From positions 16,831,993 through 16,895,992 of the forward strand of contig NC_021700.1 of the NCBI RefSeq assembly GCF_000247815.1: a DNA stretch of 64,000 nt, read 5' to 3'. The stretch's first letter is position 1. Every line of letters begins with the position of its first letter. A program made the translations under genes and the position numbers. Below are positions 11,558-26,400 of this stretch, piece after piece. Source of the stretch: Ficedula albicollis (taxonomy: Eukaryota; Chordata; Aves; Passeriformes; Muscicapidae). Below the pieces are notes generated by a model that saw only the letters and a list, made by a program, of their open reading frames with translations, did no database searches and was not told where the DNA came from.

Positions 11558-14500
11558 GTTCAGGTAACACAGCAATTAAATTAACTATAGTTCCTTACAG
11601 CATTTACTCTGGGCTTTCATCACTGGACCCAAAAATCTCAGTCCAGTTCTGTATTCCATCCTTATCCTTCCAAAGGAGCCTTAAGCAGAGATGGTTTCTC
11701 ACACCCAGTGAGATTCTGTTTCTCTTCCCTATGTCAGAACTGGGTAGAGAGGGGAAGAGCAGCCAAGCAACTGCACAACTGGAAAAAATGCAATTGACTG
11801 ATCTCGTCAGAAAACTTTCCCCCCTATTATTTTCTAAAACCTGAGCCCAAGTCTTGTGTATTTTGCTTCATTTTCAGAATCCTTAAGTATGTTCATGAAA
11901 AACTTTCTTCAAAGAGCAGATTTCCATTACAAGTGATATTAAGAGAACCTAATACTATTAAAATTCAATCAAAATTCATACTAAAAGATGTATTTAACCT
12001 TATTCTAAAAACTTATTGAATGAATCAGATTACATTCACAAGCCAAACTCATTGTTCAGATTCCACTGTTCATGCCTGCCATTTCTGCCTGAATGCAAAT
12101 CTTTCTCAATTTGCTCAAAGTTTACAGTAGTCTACATTTTACTGAGAGAAGAAGGACTCGGGAGGTTTGGGAGATAAAGAGATGGAAGAATAGAGGCCTG
12201 TTAACCAGTCTTAATTTTACTGAGTATTTTGGTATTTTTTATATTCCTGAATATTTTTCTAGGTGATCAAAGGAAAATGGATAGTAGATTTTTTTTTTCC
12301 TGTATTAAAAAAATAATAATTACTATAAATTACCAAACCATTAGAAATCTCTGAGAGGCAACACATTAACAGTTTGGTCTTAACTGCAGTTACTATAGAT
12401 TAGTACTCCTGCTGGGAGTACTCCTGTTTTCCCTTTTATATCATCTGGGAGGAGCAGATCAGTTGATAAATCCTCAAGTTTTCCCTTAATCCTCTAAAAT
12501 CTCCTGTGCTTCTCAAGTTCCTCTCTCCTCTCATTGCTGTCTTGTCCCCCATTTATATTAAGCTGGAAAGTAGCTTTCTTCAGGATGCTATAATGTCAAA
12601 CAGTCATTACTGGCATGATAATGTGATTTTTCCTGTCACTAGTGGAGTTTCAGTGGCTTAAAAGAATTGAAAACAACAATCAACCCAACAATTAACCTCC
12701 CAACACCCAAATCCTCCCCCCAAAGAACTGAAACAACAACAAAAACTTGCAAAAAACTTTCTTAGTGCTATTAAGGAGATACTCTATGTTGAAAGCAATA
12801 GGATTTGAAAATATTGGGAAAATTAAGACTGTTAAATCTACTGTGCACAATACATAAATACTTTGCGAATAAAAAAATTAAAACAAAATACAATTTTAAA
12901 AAGATTGATTCTGAGAGATAAATAAGGTATGGGATTTCCCTGATTTCTTCTAAGTTATCTGCTCTTTAGGGACCTCTCCATCACACAGAGGGGGAAGACT
13001 ACAACCAAAATGAGTGACACAGCTAGACTGAAGTGATTCTGTCCCAAGTTTTTTGCTCAACTGCATATTCCTGCACCAGGAATTCAACAACCAGTTGACC
13101 TGTATGCAAGAAAGACGCATGAACATATGATTTCTTCTCAGAGAAAATTTCCATCTAACAACTTAAAGCATCTATGTGTAGCATTCACTTGCTTTTTCTT
13201 GAATAAGGTGAAGATGCTCTCAGAAAAGCTTAACTTTTCCAGAATAGCAGTAGAGGATGTCAAAGGGATTAAGGTTTCGATATACTCAACCACAGATTTT
13301 CTTGTGTAGAGTGCAAGTTCTGTAAGACTAGCAAAAAGACTAGAAATGAAGACCAGCACAGACTTGTACATCACAGAAAGACAACTCATTTTTCATAAAA
13401 GCATACATCTTTTCAACACAGGAAAATTCATGCTGGATGTTACAGGCTTAGGCCTCTACTATAATCACGATCTCCTTTAATTTTAGGAAAAAGGGTCAAA
13501 ACTCTTAATGTGATGTTATTTGTACATAGTTCAGTTCTCCTGGCATTTTCCTACTTCTTTAGAAGAATGTTGTTATCCAAACATCTGTTGTTTTCTCTGT
13601 AATATAATGAGCAATATTTTATGGGCTGTATATTCCTCCAGAAATGTTGTATATGTCTGCAGTTATACATACTTTATGAAGGGAAGAGTGAAAAGTGTAC
13701 TGCTTATTTTCCTTACACCTGACTGTGTCTTATGTTTCTCATGATGAAGAACAGGACCAGCAAAGTCTACACATTGTAAAGGCCTGTTGAAAAACTACTC
13801 ACTTCATGATCTAAACTGCTTGCAATAACAGATTATCTGATTAAAGCTCTTCTAACATAAGTATATAAATTTATCTTGCCTACAGGCATAAATGAGACTG
13901 CATCTGCAAACTTACGATAATGGTTATCTATTGGTCTCTTTCACAGCTCAATAACATGCACTAAAGAAGCATTTTAATAAATTCATCTACCTTTTGTAGT
14001 TCGGGGGAAGGGGGGAAAGAAGGAGAAAATGCACACATCTCTAGTTTTCGTGTAAGCCAACAATTTTAAAAGGGTCTATTACAGTACACTTGGCTCCTGA
14101 CAAGCTACTCAAGAACCTGTCATATGGCATGCCAAGTTCTTTTAAACCTCTGAACAGGTTTATTATTACTGCTCTACAAAGTCTGCAACAAGTCTTGGCA
14201 GACCTACCACTCAGCAAGAAGAATACTAGACCAGATGTGTTTAGAATTCAAAAGTGCAAAGTTGCCATTTTCCATTTACAAGTCACCTCTAATCTTTTCA
14301 ACTAACCTTTCAAACTAGAGTCAAATCCAGGGTCTTACCAACTTTAGCAAGACAGATAGATGGAAATGTAATGAGAGTTCAGTTGTCAGGATTGCTCTTC
14401 GGGGGCCAAAACCACTTTTCTAGTACTTTAATTAGTCTTTGGGTAAATGTAACTGAAGACAAACTAAAGTGACTAAATGCTGCTGGATGGCAGAACAACA

Positions 14501-15426
14501 GTGCACAGATACACACTATTTCAAATTATAATCACTGCAGCACTGTCTGGAAGATGTATGTAAACACACACACACATCCAGATTAATTTTGAATGATCTT
14601 CAGATCCAGACTCCCCAAAAACATCAAAACTGACAAAACCGTCACATTAGAAGTGGCCAGAGTGTCACTGATACCAACCAAATGATCAGTGATATGAATT
14701 TCAAAATGCTCCAGTTTTTAATTTTCAGATGGTCATGTAGCTTAATACTGTAGTAACATTTATTGAACTGCTTTTTTCTAAAAGACTTTCTGGTCACAGA
14801 ATTAAGACAGAAAGAGTTTAAGAAAGAAAATTAATTAAGATTCCAGAGCATAATTCTTTGCATAACAATGACAGCTCTATCATATTCAGGACATAACTAA
14901 TCAGAACAAAAGAGGTTTTTTTCATATAAGACGTGTGACTTGTGGAGGCTAAAGGATTCTCAGAGGTTTAGAAAACTAGCTAAGATACAATTGAATTCAC
15001 AATAGCATTTTCTGAAAAGAAAACACATCTTTTCTCACCTGGAATTCTCCTGAAGAGAAGCAGTTCTCTTCAATCTGAAGTTATCAAATAACAAAGAGTA
15101 TATTTTAGTAAATAATTATAAAACTGAGGCAAAGCACTACACTAAATGTACATTAATAAAGGAGTGAATTAATCCCTGAAATATGATGATTGAAGGAATA
15201 TTACAAATGACATTTTTTTTGATAATGTGTAAGGTTTTGTTTCTGTTTTGTTTTTTTTTAATGAATGTGTGTATGTGTGCACAAATTTCACATCATCTTG
15301 CTAAGGATTACAGCAAAGGACAAAACACCAAGAAACAATGAGAGAATAAAGCATCAATAGCTTCTCAATCCTAAAGTATATAAATTTCAAAACACGCCAT
15401 TTACACTTTTGAAGAAAGCTTACAAG
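11558..15426. other. Non-coding intron segment
   Basis: AT-rich unique sequence with a G-rich purine patch at about 14001-14026 and a short AC repeat. No gene, element or structural RNA was recognised. Confidence 0.6.
14564..14576. repeat. AC dinucleotide repeat
   Basis: Six to seven AC units. Short and unremarkable. Confidence 0.85.
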
Positions 15427-16823
15427 CAAACAATAACTGTTGAAATAAGTTAGGTTTCCTTTCAGGTGCAAACTGCTGGTTCGCTATAGGATACATAGAT
15501 TCTACACTATTTCTCAAGTGCAAAAAAGCTGTGCCTTCATAAGAAACAATGATAGTATCTTCAAAAAATATGCTTCCCTGTATTTTGCATGCTTCTTTCA
15601 TCAGACAAGCAAATATTACATAACTTAAATAATTGGTTGCAAATTGCATTCTCTAGAAAACAGATCCATATGATGATCAGTTCTCAGAAGCAGCTAAAAC
15701 ACACCACGCAGCTTTGATTTTGGTGTTTGACTTGTTTTGAAAGGACAGTTTCTAACAGAGTAGCTATAGCACAGTATAATGAGCACAAGCAGACATGGAT
15801 CAATGTTAATTTACGAACAACTTATGTAAGGCCCTAGCAACTTCAGATGATTTTGAAATATTAAACAACACCCAACAAACTTGGCTGAAGAAGCTTCCCA
15901 ACCTTCCTGCTTACTGCTGACATTTGCATCGCAGTGCTCTTCCACACCATATCCACAATATCCACATAGCCTGTATCTTTCTGAACTTCAGCAGTGTAAT
16001 ACCTTGGAGCACTGAATCAGTATTTCAATTTAGACCATCTGAATTGGTCAGGCAGTTAAGCTGAAATTTTAAACAGCAAAGTTTACAACCAAGTAGCATG
16101 CTTCTACAAACTAGGGAGTGTCTTCAGACCATTTCAGCAACGTTGCCTTCAAACATGGTCTTATATAGCTGCATTGCCTTATCTAGCATGACAACTCAAT
16201 TTCTTCCTAGTACAAACTAAGATGAGCTGCTCAAATGTGGATGGCCGCATGGAAATAAGGATCACACGGTGCTCTCAACAGCTTATGTACACCTATTCTC
16301 ATCTTAATGACAAAGATCAGCAGTTGGAAAGGTCATGACTGAGACCTCCCAGAACGATGAAGAGCAGCAGCTAATCATGCCACAAATTATGCAATTGCTG
16401 GGGGGGAGTTCAAAAAACCAAAGCAGATAGCTACAAAGACAGGCCTATGTACAACAGATAGATATCTATATAACTGTAGGGATAAATACTTACCTGTATG
16501 CACAGGAACATCAGACAGCGCCAGACACCCTTCTCCTCAGGGAAAACTCAGAAACCATGAGACACTGTGCAGTTTGCTCTACATGACCACCATATACCTT
16601 CCTATATACCTCCAAGGTACACTGGGATCTGACTCAAAAATTGATGAATGTGAGATTATCCATGCTAATATTCTGATAACATTATGTCAATGAGGTGAAA
16701 GGATAAATTTATAGGAAGCAAAGGGGGATTATTTCTATGGCTCAAACAGAATTCTGTTGGCCAACAAAATTTTTGGGTAAACTCATTGGACAGAAACTCT
16801 TTTTACATAGGAATTTTTCCTTT
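15427..16823. repeat. Tandem duplication, copy 1
   Basis: The block starting CAAACAATAACTGTTGAAAT recurs with a constant offset of 1397 bases. Every landmark I compared (start, the AAATTGCATTCTCTAG segment, a run of seven G, the end GGAATTTTTCC) keeps this offset and I saw no mismatch. The shared block ends at 16820 and three extra T (16821-16823) precede copy 2. The block is non-coding and AT-rich. A minus-strand frame beginning MQFATNYLSYVIFACLMKEA is present in both copies simply because the DNA is duplicated. Confidence 0.97.
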
Positions 16824-18217
16824 CAAACAATAACTGTTGAAATAAGTTAGGTTTCCTTTCAGGTGCAAACTGCTGGTTCGCTATAGGATACATAGATTCT
16901 ACACTATTTCTCAAGTGCAAAAAAGCTGTGCCTTCATAAGAAACAATGATAGTATCTTCAAAAAATATGCTTCCCTGTATTTTGCATGCTTCTTTCATCA
17001 GACAAGCAAATATTACATAACTTAAATAATTGGTTGCAAATTGCATTCTCTAGAAAACAGATCCATATGATGATCAGTTCTCAGAAGCAGCTAAAACACA
17101 CCACGCAGCTTTGATTTTGGTGTTTGACTTGTTTTGAAAGGACAGTTTCTAACAGAGTAGCTATAGCACAGTATAATGAGCACAAGCAGACATGGATCAA
17201 TGTTAATTTACGAACAACTTATGTAAGGCCCTAGCAACTTCAGATGATTTTGAAATATTAAACAACACCCAACAAACTTGGCTGAAGAAGCTTCCCAACC
17301 TTCCTGCTTACTGCTGACATTTGCATCGCAGTGCTCTTCCACACCATATCCACAATATCCACATAGCCTGTATCTTTCTGAACTTCAGCAGTGTAATACC
17401 TTGGAGCACTGAATCAGTATTTCAATTTAGACCATCTGAATTGGTCAGGCAGTTAAGCTGAAATTTTAAACAGCAAAGTTTACAACCAAGTAGCATGCTT
17501 CTACAAACTAGGGAGTGTCTTCAGACCATTTCAGCAACGTTGCCTTCAAACATGGTCTTATATAGCTGCATTGCCTTATCTAGCATGACAACTCAATTTC
17601 TTCCTAGTACAAACTAAGATGAGCTGCTCAAATGTGGATGGCCGCATGGAAATAAGGATCACACGGTGCTCTCAACAGCTTATGTACACCTATTCTCATC
17701 TTAATGACAAAGATCAGCAGTTGGAAAGGTCATGACTGAGACCTCCCAGAACGATGAAGAGCAGCAGCTAATCATGCCACAAATTATGCAATTGCTGGGG
17801 GGGAGTTCAAAAAACCAAAGCAGATAGCTACAAAGACAGGCCTATGTACAACAGATAGATATCTATATAACTGTAGGGATAAATACTTACCTGTATGCAC
17901 AGGAACATCAGACAGCGCCAGACACCCTTCTCCTCAGGGAAAACTCAGAAACCATGAGACACTGTGCAGTTTGCTCTACATGACCACCATATACCTTCCT
18001 ATATACCTCCAAGGTACACTGGGATCTGACTCAAAAATTGATGAATGTGAGATTATCCATGCTAATATTCTGATAACATTATGTCAATGAGGTGAAAGGA
18101 TAAATTTATAGGAAGCAAAGGGGGATTATTTCTATGGCTCAAACAGAATTCTGTTGGCCAACAAAATTTTTGGGTAAACTCATTGGACAGAAACTCTTTT
18201 TACATAGGAATTTTTCC
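16824..18217. repeat. Tandem duplication, copy 2
   Basis: This second 1394-base copy is directly adjacent to and in the same orientation as copy 1. It ends at GGAATTTTTCC (18217), after which unique sequence (ACTTGGGTCATG) resumes. No diverged positions were found in the stretches compared by eye, so the duplication is either very recent or an assembly duplication. No transposon termini or target-site duplication were recognised at its borders. Confidence 0.97.
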
Positions 18218-21200
18218 ACTTGGGTCATGTACTTCTACTAATCAATAAGTAACTTGCTGAAGACACTCAAAGAACAAACACGCATTGCAAAACATGACAT
18301 AAAATGGGAGTTGCTTCTTCAGATGATATGATGAAATATTCCAAATGACACAAATGTCCTCCTACAAATCTTTCTGAACTTAATGCCAGGACATGTTTGG
18401 TTACTGCTTGTCAAGTTCATTTCAACAAGCACCTCATACAAAAAAAATCCTTATTAATTAATGTTACTATTCCATAGCAACTTCCTTTACAGAGTCACAA
18501 CAAAGATCTGTCCCATCATAATAAAATTACATAAAATATGCATCTACCTTAGTTGTATAACATCACCTAAAACTGGCTTTAAATACACTTCTTTTACCAA
18601 CAGTTTTCTCCTGAAACTGCATGCTTTTTTGGATAATCAAAAACCTGAAGTTGCCTTCTTCAGTTTAAGAAAGCTGTTTTTATGGTCTTGCTGCTTCTTA
18701 TCTCCTTAAAGGAGTTATTAGCATTGTTCAAAAAGATAGTTGTTAAAGAACATTTAACTGTTTAACAATACTCAACAGACAGTTGATTATAGAAAGACAT
18801 GTCAGTGCACATATGGCAGGCGGATAAATTATGCACATCTGGATTACTTTTGGCAAGAAATACCACTAAGTGTCTAACGCCAAGTTTAACAATCTGTCAC
18901 TATCAATATGTGCATTTATTTAAAGACGTCAAGGATTCAAAGCCATATTTTCTATTTCTTCATAAAAGTTCCAGCTCTTCACAAGACAGCAAAACAGGTG
19001 ACAAAACACATTGCTTAAATTGCCAAAGGCTGTATAAACAGGGAAAATTTTTAACTTACCATGCTTATAGGAGTAGCCAAATTTTCAAATCAACTCTACT
19101 CTTCACCAGTTTATATTAGTATTTAATATATAAAGTGGGTATAGTGAAGTTCTGAATACCCAGCCTCAAAACTTAGATGACATTTTGCTAAGTTTAAAGA
19201 AAATGAAGTAATTTGTAGCTGTCAGAAAAGTTTGAATTATGACCTTGTTTGTACAGTAGTTGATTATTTTTGTGATAGTTTAATGAGAAAATATATCTAA
19301 CTATATTGTTTGAAACTAAATAATAGATTTAGCAATAGGGAGAACTTAAACCATACTGAAAGGCAAACATAAAACTGAAGGCTGAGAAGTCATGCTTGTT
19401 CTTAATTCAAATCTAAGATAAGTAACCGAAAAAGAAAATTTATATGGATTAACATATGCCACAGAAAACAATAGTTCCATATAAAATAATTATCAAAAAG
19501 CCAGAGCAATTTTTTTCTCAAAGGAACAGAAAGAATGATCAAAAAGGCCTTTATAAATCCATAAGTATCTTAAAAATATGAAAAACAGAATCAAAGTTTG
19601 TGGCAAAACACCTAGTTGCTTTCTTACACAATAAATAATTCTGCTTATACTAAAAAAAGGGGGAAGGGAAAGAAGTATTATCACTCTCTATAATTTTTAA
19701 TGGGATAAAAGCCACAAAAACATCTAAGAATTTCAAGACTACTCATTTCTTAAAAAAAGGTGAATACCCTTTAGCTTGATGATCCTGTTTCTTTGGTATA
19801 AAAAATTCCAATCAGGTTTAGCTCAATGATCAGGAGACTCATCCATGGTCCTCTCATGATTTTCAACTCTGAAGGGAATTAAAGGAATTAAACCTCATTC
19901 TGTCTCACTCACACTGGCTAGATGTATGGAGAGACAACATTAAGCCTGCGTAAATTTAACTTTTATATTCATATTAATATATGAATAGATGGAAAATAGA
20001 AAGGTTCTGATTAACAGTTGTAACAGAACTTCAATTACATTCACAAGAAATTGAAATTATTTGAGATAGGTCATAAGATTTATTCCAAATACCTACTCAA
20101 AGTTGTATTAATATTTGCTTTACCAAAATATCAAAATTTCATTACATATTTCAAAACCTGAAACCTTGGAATATTTTCTACAAAAGTAGTAACATTTTAT
20201 TTCACACACACAGAGAGGTAAACAAGTAGAGACAATATTTAAAATTTTAAAAATTAACTGATTCACCACCTTACTGCACACTGTATCTGTAGCTTTGAGT
20301 GAGTTTTAACCTAGTCAAACATAAGAAAGAGAAGCTGGAAGAAATCAGAAAAGGGACAGTAGAATTATCTGCCTTCCTGATAAGAAATCTCTCCTGAGGC
20401 AGAGGAAAAGATATTGCACTGTTAGGGTTACTGGGACAACAGATTTCATACCAGCCTTAGGACAAACACACCACGCAGTGTAAATTCACCCAGATCTTTG
20501 AAAATTTCACTTAGACGGATTTTTGTTTGTCCTTTCCTTTGTACTTTCCTACTAGTTCACCTTCTAGTCGATAACAGTACCTGCTTCTCACCACACATAA
20601 TCTACTTCTCTTGTCTCCAGTACCTCTAAAATTTTCATTCTTCTTCACAAGTACTCAAAGTAAATATGCAAAATTTGGCACAGGCACTTCCCACCACAGA
20701 AGGAGTTGAGAAATTCTCCTGACAAGCATGCATAGGGCAATATTTTAAGCAGATGATTAATTAAATCAAACTGAAAATCTCTTAAAAAGTATAAGTGAAA
20801 AGGGTTTGTTAACTAGAACAAAAATCTTGAACAGCACTGAAATGAGTAAATATCAAGCTGAACAGTCACTGGTTAAGGTACTGACAAAACAATAGTTTAC
20901 ACTCCCTATTGGGCACTTGACATGAATTACTTATATGCCAGCTTAAATAAATGGACGTGGAACTTGATAACTTCAGTTGTACTATATTTCACTTTCAAAT
21001 TCTTTTAATAGATCAGCAACAGTTTATACTGTGCAACAGTGCCTCTTTCTTAGCATACATATGTTCAGACTCAACCAATTCTACCTGTGTCTAGACACAC
21101 TGAAATGTCTTGAATGTTGAACTCTCTACCAGCAGAGGGGGAACCTCTATTGTGATTTCTTTCTTTCAACACAATCTTAAAGGCAGACTTCTAAATCCAT

Positions 21201-23319
21201 TATTTAGCTTCTAGTGCATTCTTTTTACAAACCTCATATACAGGACTAAGTTAATACTCCTACTTCCCATGGGCATTCAAGACAGAAGACTCAAAGTGGC
21301 TGACTGTGGTTGTTGCTTTGATCATATAATGAGACAGCATTTCTAAAACTACTTCTATAATTTTAGCCTATACCAGCATGACTTTATGTTAAGGGAACTG
21401 TATATATTCAGATTTTTCTTGATCCTTGTTTTAAATTACCTCTTATCAATATGAATTTCACTGTCATGATCTTTTAGAGCTTTTTTTTGTAGCGAAGAAA
21501 CTTCATCTTTAACAGAAATTAATGCTCCTTCTTGTACTTGAATTTCCAAGATATTCAAAACTTCACATCTTCATTATCATTTAGAGCAGAAGACTCTTCT
21601 ATATGGACATATGCTGGAGAACAGAAATAACCAACTCCCACAAAGTCTTACATAGCAAATCAAAAGTAAATACAAGAAATTAAACTGTATCTCATACATC
21701 TTAGTAATTATAATGACTTCTCCTACTGTGCTTAATTTTGACCTTAATTTCTTTCCCTTAAAAGACCCCTCAGATTAAAGCAAAGTGCATTAGTTATCCA
21801 ACAAAACAATGGACCACTAGATCTCATGCTCAGAAAGCATTATATTATAGTATTCTGTTAAAAATAAAACCTCTTTCTGCCGATAACAACTGAAAAATTG
21901 GGTAGTGGGCATTTGCTGGAGAATCCTCAAGATGTAAGCTTTATATATAGAAGCAACTTAAGAATTAAAATATTTTAAGCATACACAGGTTTTATTTCAT
22001 TTATATATTTTCATTTACATCACCCACAAAAGGTGCCTAGATGCCCCAGTTATCATGAAACAGTAGTAGGTGATATAAAACAAGAAACCGAGATCTAATG
22101 TAATTCAAGAAAATATTGTAAACAGATACTTTCTTGTTTTAAGGACAAAAGATTTTAAGTGCAAAAACATTTTTCTCACCAGAAGACAAGGGCCAAAAAA
22201 AGGGAAAAAAATTAAAATTAAATACCTAAATCCCTGTCTAACTTTGCCAAAATCTAATCTGAGTGCTTACATTGTGCTCAAACAAAACTTTGATCATAAA
22301 TTTCTTTTCAGAGACCAAACTGAATGACAATAGGAAAGCAGGTTTCTATGGCAGGGCAGCTCTGTTAAAGCTTTCAATAACCATGTCAGCTCCCAGGGGC
22401 TTTAATTTGCTTCTGTGGTGGCCTTTGTTTTTATCTTTAAAGAATTCAGAAACTACATGACATACATGTACTTAATTTTTTCTTTCAGTATTCTTTGGCA
22501 AAATTTTAATTGCTCTCAAACACACATTTCTGAGGGATGATGGTCACTGAAGCAGATTTGCAGAGCACCAGACAGGTGAGGATCTCAGCCTCTGACAAGG
22601 AGTCCCAAAAGCTGACAATTTCAATTCTTTTGGGGAGGTGAACAGGCAAGCACAGCTCTAATTTTCTGCTTTTTAGTATTCTTCTTTCCACTCAATGCTT
22701 GGTGACATTAGCTGGCACACCCTGTCTGTCAATATATTTCTTTCTGCAGAAGTAGTTTCATGGGGGCAAAAAAGAAAGAAAACGAATTTTCTAGGCCTCT
22801 GGTTTGCTCTTCTCTTCTTCATCTCTTCTCCCTTGTTATTTGCCTCTTAAACTTAAGATGAAAAACTCGGGTCTGCAAGGACAAGCAGGAGCTTACTACT
22901 GCGTGACAAAAAAAAAAAAAAACCTCTTGTATTTCCTAACAATAGCCTGCCATCCTCAGAAACACACTACAAGAGACATGTAGATTGGCCCTTCTAAAGG
23001 AAAACTTTGGATACTATGTGTAAATAGTATTTTCTTAGAGTTATGAAATACAAAAAAGCTGATATAGTCCTAAAATATCATGCCATAGTACAGAAAAACC
23101 TTGTAGGATCTAGTACCAAGCACACAATTTAATGAAGTAAAATTGAGTGATTGGAAGAGTTGTGTTAATCCATGCTTGTCATAGAAAACTATGATGATAA
23201 AATTTAATTTTAGAAATTTTTCTCAGTGCCTGAAAGCTCATGAACAGAAATTTTATGGTGGTGATAGCCATAACTCTTCCTTTGCAGGAACAGCAAGTAT
23301 TCTTCTAAAAGGGTAGATA
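18218..23319. other. Non-coding intron segment
   Basis: AT-rich sequence with A-runs (for example 22908-22922). Frames up to 106 codons (18799-19119) appear random. No repeats of named families were recognised. Confidence 0.6.
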
Positions 23320-23440
23320 AGGCCAGACTGGATGGTGCCCTGAGCAACCTGGGCTAGTGGCTGGCACACCTGTCCACATCAGGGGGGCTGGAATTGGGTG
23401 ATCTTTATAGTCTTCAAAATTAGGAAATTCTACGATATCT
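23320..23440 (+). mobile_element. CR1 LINE 3' end fragment, degraded
   Basis: The segment reads AGGCCAGACTGGATGGTGCC, CTGAGCAACCTGGGCTAGTG, then GGGGGGCTGGAATTGGGTGA, TCTTTATAGTC and a degenerate AAATTCTACGAT tail. This is the forward-strand CR1 3' end, antisense to ARL15, about 120 bp long and considerably diverged. Confidence 0.82.
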
Positions 23441-26400
23441 AGCAATCCAAACTACAATCAGAGAGATTTTAAATAATAAGGTGACAGAACCAAACTCTTT
23501 CTGAAAGTCTTTCAATAGCAAAGCAGTAAACATTTGCTTAACAAGAACAGACTTCAATTTTCCTCTTATGAGCAGAAATTTAGATTTTCAAAGTGGTTTT
23601 GAGTAAGACAGTTATAAACATCCTGGTAATGAATAATCACATCTGTCCCAACAAAAAAAGCTGCAGATAAGAAAACATTTCACTATTTCTGAACACTGCA
23701 CAAAGCATCCGTCTAATGAAGTCTGAAGACGCATGAGAGACAACTGTGATAGAGATTGGTAAACTGATGATCCTGATCAGTCCTATCACTGTTATAGAGA
23801 GAGGGTAGTTGTCCAGAGTGCAGTCAGCAGAAAAATGCTATATTTGTGGAATCCTGTGGAATTCTGGCAGATTTTCCCCCATATTTCAGTAGAACTACAT
23901 CAGTTTCTTGGCGAGTCTTTCATGGAGCTCAAATAGCAAATTCCTTTAAGAGGGACACAGTTGCCACAAATTTCAACTAGTAATACTTTTTAGCAGTCTG
24001 AAACAAAACTCACATTGCCTTCTGAAATGCATCACAGGTTTAAATTAAGAACTAAGTAACTGATAAAGGAACATTTAAGTTCCATAGAAGAGACTTGGGA
24101 TTCAGATTTACAGCTTTCTTTTCATAGGTAGAAAAATTCAGAATTTTATCAAAGCTTGGAAACTACTCCACTGAACAAGCTAGCTGACACTACTTTTTGC
24201 ATATTAATAAAAATTGAAGAGTTGTTATCTATTAGCAATTACATTCTGTATATTCATCCTAATAGTCTGAATAATTGCCCCAGGACTCTAACTTAGAAAT
24301 TCTGAAATACTTCCAAACAGAAACAATTCCTTTTTGCACACAAGATGAATCAATACTCTATTAAGAACATAAAGTCAAACAAAATAAATGGAAACAACCG
24401 AAATAATCGAAACAGTAACGGGAAATTTTAAATCTCTAAGGCAAGGAGAATTATGGCCTTTGACTTATACATTAGCAAAGTGACCATACATCTCTGCATT
24501 CTCTAACATCACAGCTGAATTGACAAGGAGGAAAATGACACACAAATCGAGACTATTAAATCAACATATTTCTCAAAAAGCATTAAACTCAGAGAATGAC
24601 TCAAGTGTTTCTAGGACAGATATCCTCCATAGGAAAATACTAATACTAATGCATACTGAAATGAATTAAGCATGCAGAGTAATTTCCTTACAATAGATAA
24701 CTAATTAGAAGATGCTCTATATTTTCTATATGTCTCAGGAAACTAAAGAATGCCATTACAGAACTTGAAAGAGCTGTATTTATTTCCAATTATTACAATA
24801 AAAGAGAATACAAACCGATATCAAAGAAATCAAAATCTCTTTCAAAGTGTCAAGAAAGGTTTTGAATGACAATGTTGAAGTGTCAAAGAACATCACTACC
24901 TCTTTCAATTAATTTACAGCTATAGCTCTCCAACGGTTATAAAGTGACATATAGTTACGTAAGTACACTAATAACTGTATTTTGAGCACAAAATCAAAAT
25001 TTAAATGCAATTTTAATTTTAAAAAATTAATTTTCAGATGCATAAAAATAACCTAATAAGTTTTGGCAGATTTTTCCAGGATTTGACGTATTTTAGTCAA
25101 CTAACACTGTGAGTGTCTGGCAGATAATCATGAGCAGGGCAAGTCAACTCTTCTTTCATTTTCACGTCATCTTTCAATTCATCTTTCTTTTCACAATACC
25201 CTGACAACACACACTGTATTCTCAAGCACTCTCAGTTAGCTGTTGCAGGTTCTCAGAAGACTTGAAATTGTGCTTCTCAGAAAACGCAAGCTGAAATGAT
25301 TGCAAAGCCAGGACCAGAAGACCATCATACTAGTTTATTGTTTAAATCATTTGCATTACTCCTACAGTGACCACAACAGCAACATATGTGTGGTGTGGGA
25401 CTCTCTCTGACCACAGTTCTTATGACTTATGACCACGTTTCTTTAATTGCATCAGGTTCTATGCATATAAAAGCATCATGAGGCAGCCTGAATAACAATC
25501 ATGTCAGAAATTAAGAATATTAGAAGTGTTCAATTATTAGAATGATAGCATCATTAGTGCTAGTAGTCTTGTTTTCTTTTGGTTGTCCAAACTTTAGCAT
25601 TAAGCTCTTCATTCCTGCTTAAGACAAAAACTCTTATTGGAATCACTAATAATTAAAAGGCCATTAGCTTTGTGGTTGTATCTGGTAAGTATACCAGTGC
25701 TTAAATTACTGTAAAATTAATGGCAGACTGCTTCCATATCTCGGAGATGACAAGCAATTGCATTAAAAGACTGACATGCTCCAATACTCCACTGTTACTT
25801 CAGTTAAACATGTAGGTATAGGAGAAGATGCATGAAAAAGACCTGGACATCCTCCCGTGTAAAAGCCCTGACGGAAGGCGCAGTGTAGTCATAGATGTAA
25901 CTCCCGTCATCTCCGGTATAGTGACTTATAACTGAGATCTCTCTTTAATTCAGATTTTGCAACTATGAGAAGAAAATTGAGTAGAAAGAACATAACCACA
26001 ATTATGAATCTGTTTTGCATAGTCTCCCTTCTGGCATACTTCTTCCTAGGACAATAGTCAAGTTTCTCCTCTTTCATTGTATCTGATTCTTCCGTCCAAC
26101 CCCTCTCTGTCAGAACAGTCTCTGTTTTAGGGCTCAGATACATACGCTACTTGTTTTGTCCTCAAATGCCTTAGGGAGATTCAGATCCATACACTTCCTG
26201 ATCAATATTACACAGAAGAGGATTTAAACACCAGACCACAACTGAACCAAACTAACATAAAGAGGGCCAACATGCCCTATTGCCAGACATAGGAGATTTT
26301 TAAATTCCCTCTCAGCTAGTTTCTACCAAAAGTAGAGAAAGTACTTTGCCATCGCTTGAATGTAGTCCACTTCTACAGCATTCATCCCTCTGCACAGGGG

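Noticed and set aside
11177..11844. Plus-strand frames of 135 and 163 codons
   Set aside because: They run through two CR1 fragments and a C-rich tract, and show low-complexity proline runs and no domain.
15401..17046. Two copies of an 80-codon minus-strand frame beginning MQFATNYLSY, suggesting a duplicated gene
   Set aside because: Both copies exist only because the DNA is tandemly duplicated. No similarity, promoter or splice structure was recognised, and the tails differ where the duplication ends.
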